A stretch of 64,000 nucleotides of DNA from Muricoccus pecuniae. Lineage in GTDB: Bacteria > Pseudomonadota > Alphaproteobacteria > Acetobacterales > Acetobacteraceae. Shown here in pieces: positions 61,813-64,000 of this stretch. Location: positions 124,001 to 188,000 of the forward strand of contig NZ_JACIJD010000005.1 in NCBI RefSeq assembly GCF_014199205.1, given 5' to 3'. The notes under the pieces were generated by a model that was not told the origin of the DNA, did not search any database, and saw only the letters and a program-made list of their open reading frames with translations. The translations under genes and the position numbers were made by a program. The stretch's first letter is position 1; each line of letters opens with the position of its first letter.

Positions 61813-62415
61813 ATGGCAAGGGTTCTCGTCCTCTATTACTCCAGCTACGGCCATATCGAAGCGATGGCGCATGCGGTGGCCGAGGGCGCCCGCGCCGTCC
61901 CCGGCGTGACCGCGGATGTGAAGCGCGTGCCCGAGCTGGTGCCCGAGGAAGTCGCCCGGAACTCTCACTACAAGCTGGACCAGGCGGCCCCGGTGGCCGT
62001 GGTGAACGAGCTGCCGGACTACGACGCCATCATCATCGGCACCCCGACCCGCTACGGGAACATGGCGTCGCAGATGAAGAACTTCCTCGACCAGACCGGC
62101 GGGCTCTGGGCGCGCGGGGCTTTCAACGGGAAGGTCGGGTCCTGCTTCACCTCCACCGCCAGCCTCCATGGCGGGCAGGAGAGCACGATCCTCGCCACCA
62201 ACAACGTGCTCTACCACCTCGGTATGGTGATCGTCGGTCTGCCCTACTCCTACGGGCCCCTGCAGGACGTGACGAAGGTGCAGGGCGGCACGCCCTATGG
62301 CGCGAGCACCGTGGCGGGCGGCGACGGCAGCCTGAAGCCGACGGAGGACGACCTCGGCGCCGCCCGGTTCCAGGGCGAGCACGTGGCGCGGATCGCGGCC
62401 AAGCTCGCGGCCTGA
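61813..62415 (+). CDS. wrbA: NAD(P)H:quinone oxidoreductase, WrbA type
   Basis: FMN-dependent flavodoxin-like protein that reduces quinones by two electrons. 200 residues from ATG 61813. It begins with the FMN phosphate loop YYSSYGHIE, then [16 protein letters not shown], and GGQESTILA near the second FMN contact. Longer starts at 61795 (ATG) and 61807 (GTG) are in frame. 61813 is preferred because AAGGGAT is well spaced and it gives the normal N terminus. Confidence 0.95.
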   Translation: MARVLVLYYSSYGHIEAMAHAVAEGARAVPGVTADVKRVPELVPEEVARNSHYKLDQAAPVAVVNELPDYDAIIIGTPTRYGNMASQMKNFLDQTGGLWARGAFNGKVGSCFTSTASLHGGQESTILATNNVLYHLGMVIVGLPYSYGPLQDVTKVQGGTPYGASTVAGGDGSLKPTEDDLGAARFQGEHVARIAAKLAA

Positions 62416-63798
<1,383 letters not shown>

Positions 63799-63806
63799 GA
63801 CCGGCC

Positions 63807-63833
63807 GCCGCGCTGGAGCGATTCCGGCGCGGC
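63807..63833 (+). terminator. Hairpin after eno
   Basis: GCCGCGC (63807-63813) pairs with GCGCGGC (63827-63833). Inner pairs extend the stem to about 11 bp with a GCGAT loop. It lies 8 bases past the eno stop; the following TTCGGTG has no T-run. Confidence 0.45.
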
Positions 63834-63881
63834 TTCGGTGCAACGTCCACAGCTATTTCTGCGCTATCCCTCTGAGACGGC

Positions 63882-63910
63882 TTGCGCTTTCGAGGCACGC
63901 CGATTTTACT
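63882..63910 (+). promoter_or_regulatory. Candidate promoter for the last gene
   Basis: TTGCGC (63882-63887) and TTTACT (63905-63910) with a 17-base spacer, in a locally AT-richer stretch about 50 bases before the candidate ftsB start. Confidence 0.35.
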
Positions 63911-63961
63911 CGGGGGCAGGGGATCATTCCGATCGGCCTAAGCTCTTCGGGGGAGGGGCAG

Positions 63962-64000
63962 TTGGCTTTCTTTAAGGGGGTGAAGCGCCGGGCGCAGGCC
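63962..64000 (+). CDS. Probable FtsB/DivIC septum formation initiator (first 13 codons)
   Basis: An open frame begins at TTG 63962 behind GGGAGGGG and runs off the window: a basic start, MAFFKGVKRRAQA if the TTG is read as Met. A short basic N terminus before a membrane helix is typical of FtsB, and ftsB commonly follows eno in proteobacteria. Identification rests mainly on that gene order. A GTG at 63980 is an alternative start. Confidence 0.35.
   Translation, partial: MAFFKGVKRRAQA

Overview
The window is a contiguous stretch of bacterial chromosome, very GC-rich (roughly 70 percent by eye) and almost fully coding. It carries the 14-gene nuo operon with separate nuoC and nuoD, LpxI-type lipid A synthesis, short-form ProS, a PpiD-trpE-trpGDC-moaC-moeA-lexA block and an alphaproteobacterial SOS box (GTTC-N7-GTTC). 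Together these indicate an alphaproteobacterium, most likely an Acetobacteraceae/Roseomonas-like member of the Rhodospirillales. The genus is inferred from gene content and order, not from any search.

Layout. 1-14453: nuoABCDEFGHIJKLMN, respiratory complex I, with most junctions overlapping by 1-8 bases. 14450-17947: birA, coaX, rnj and a small DUF1467 membrane protein, coupled to the end of nuo. 17948-18275: the only gene-free stretch over 300 bases; it holds a candidate small RNA ending in a strong intrinsic terminator. 18276-27111: proS, lolC, lolD, a GT11-like glycosyltransferase candidate, dnaE and two tandem TerB-like paralogues. 27141-38122: rpsB, tsf, pyrH, frr, uppS, cdsA, dxr, rseP, bamA and a Skp/OmpH-like chaperone, the classic translation-to-envelope cluster. 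38126-41368: lpxD, fabZ, lpxA, lpxI (lipid A). 41365-46227: gloA, a YcjX-like P-loop protein, a YcjF/DUF697-like membrane protein and an orphan methyl-accepting chemotaxis protein. 46249-47655 (minus): gltX. 47735-49930: comEC. 49990-58638 (all minus, transcribed right to left): ppiD, trpE, trpG, trpD, trpC, moaC, moeA, lexA. 58757-64000: tpiA, secG, pyrG, wrbA, eno and the first codons of a probable ftsB.

Functionally the window combines respiration, translation and RNA turnover, outer-membrane biogenesis (LolCD, BamA, Skp, RseP, LpxD/A/I, FabZ, CdsA, UppS), replication and SOS control (DnaE, LexA), tryptophan and molybdenum-cofactor synthesis, and lower glycolysis (TpiA, Eno). No mobile element, CRISPR array, tRNA or rRNA was seen. 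I found no obviously new multi-gene system. The most unusual signals are the candidate small RNA near 18.1 kb, a 3 x 20-base tandem repeat at the rpsB promoter, a 33-base in-frame duplication at the start of moaC, the tandem TerB-like paralogues after dnaE, the GT11-like gene nested between lolD and dnaE, and likely leaderless promoters at dnaE and pyrG.
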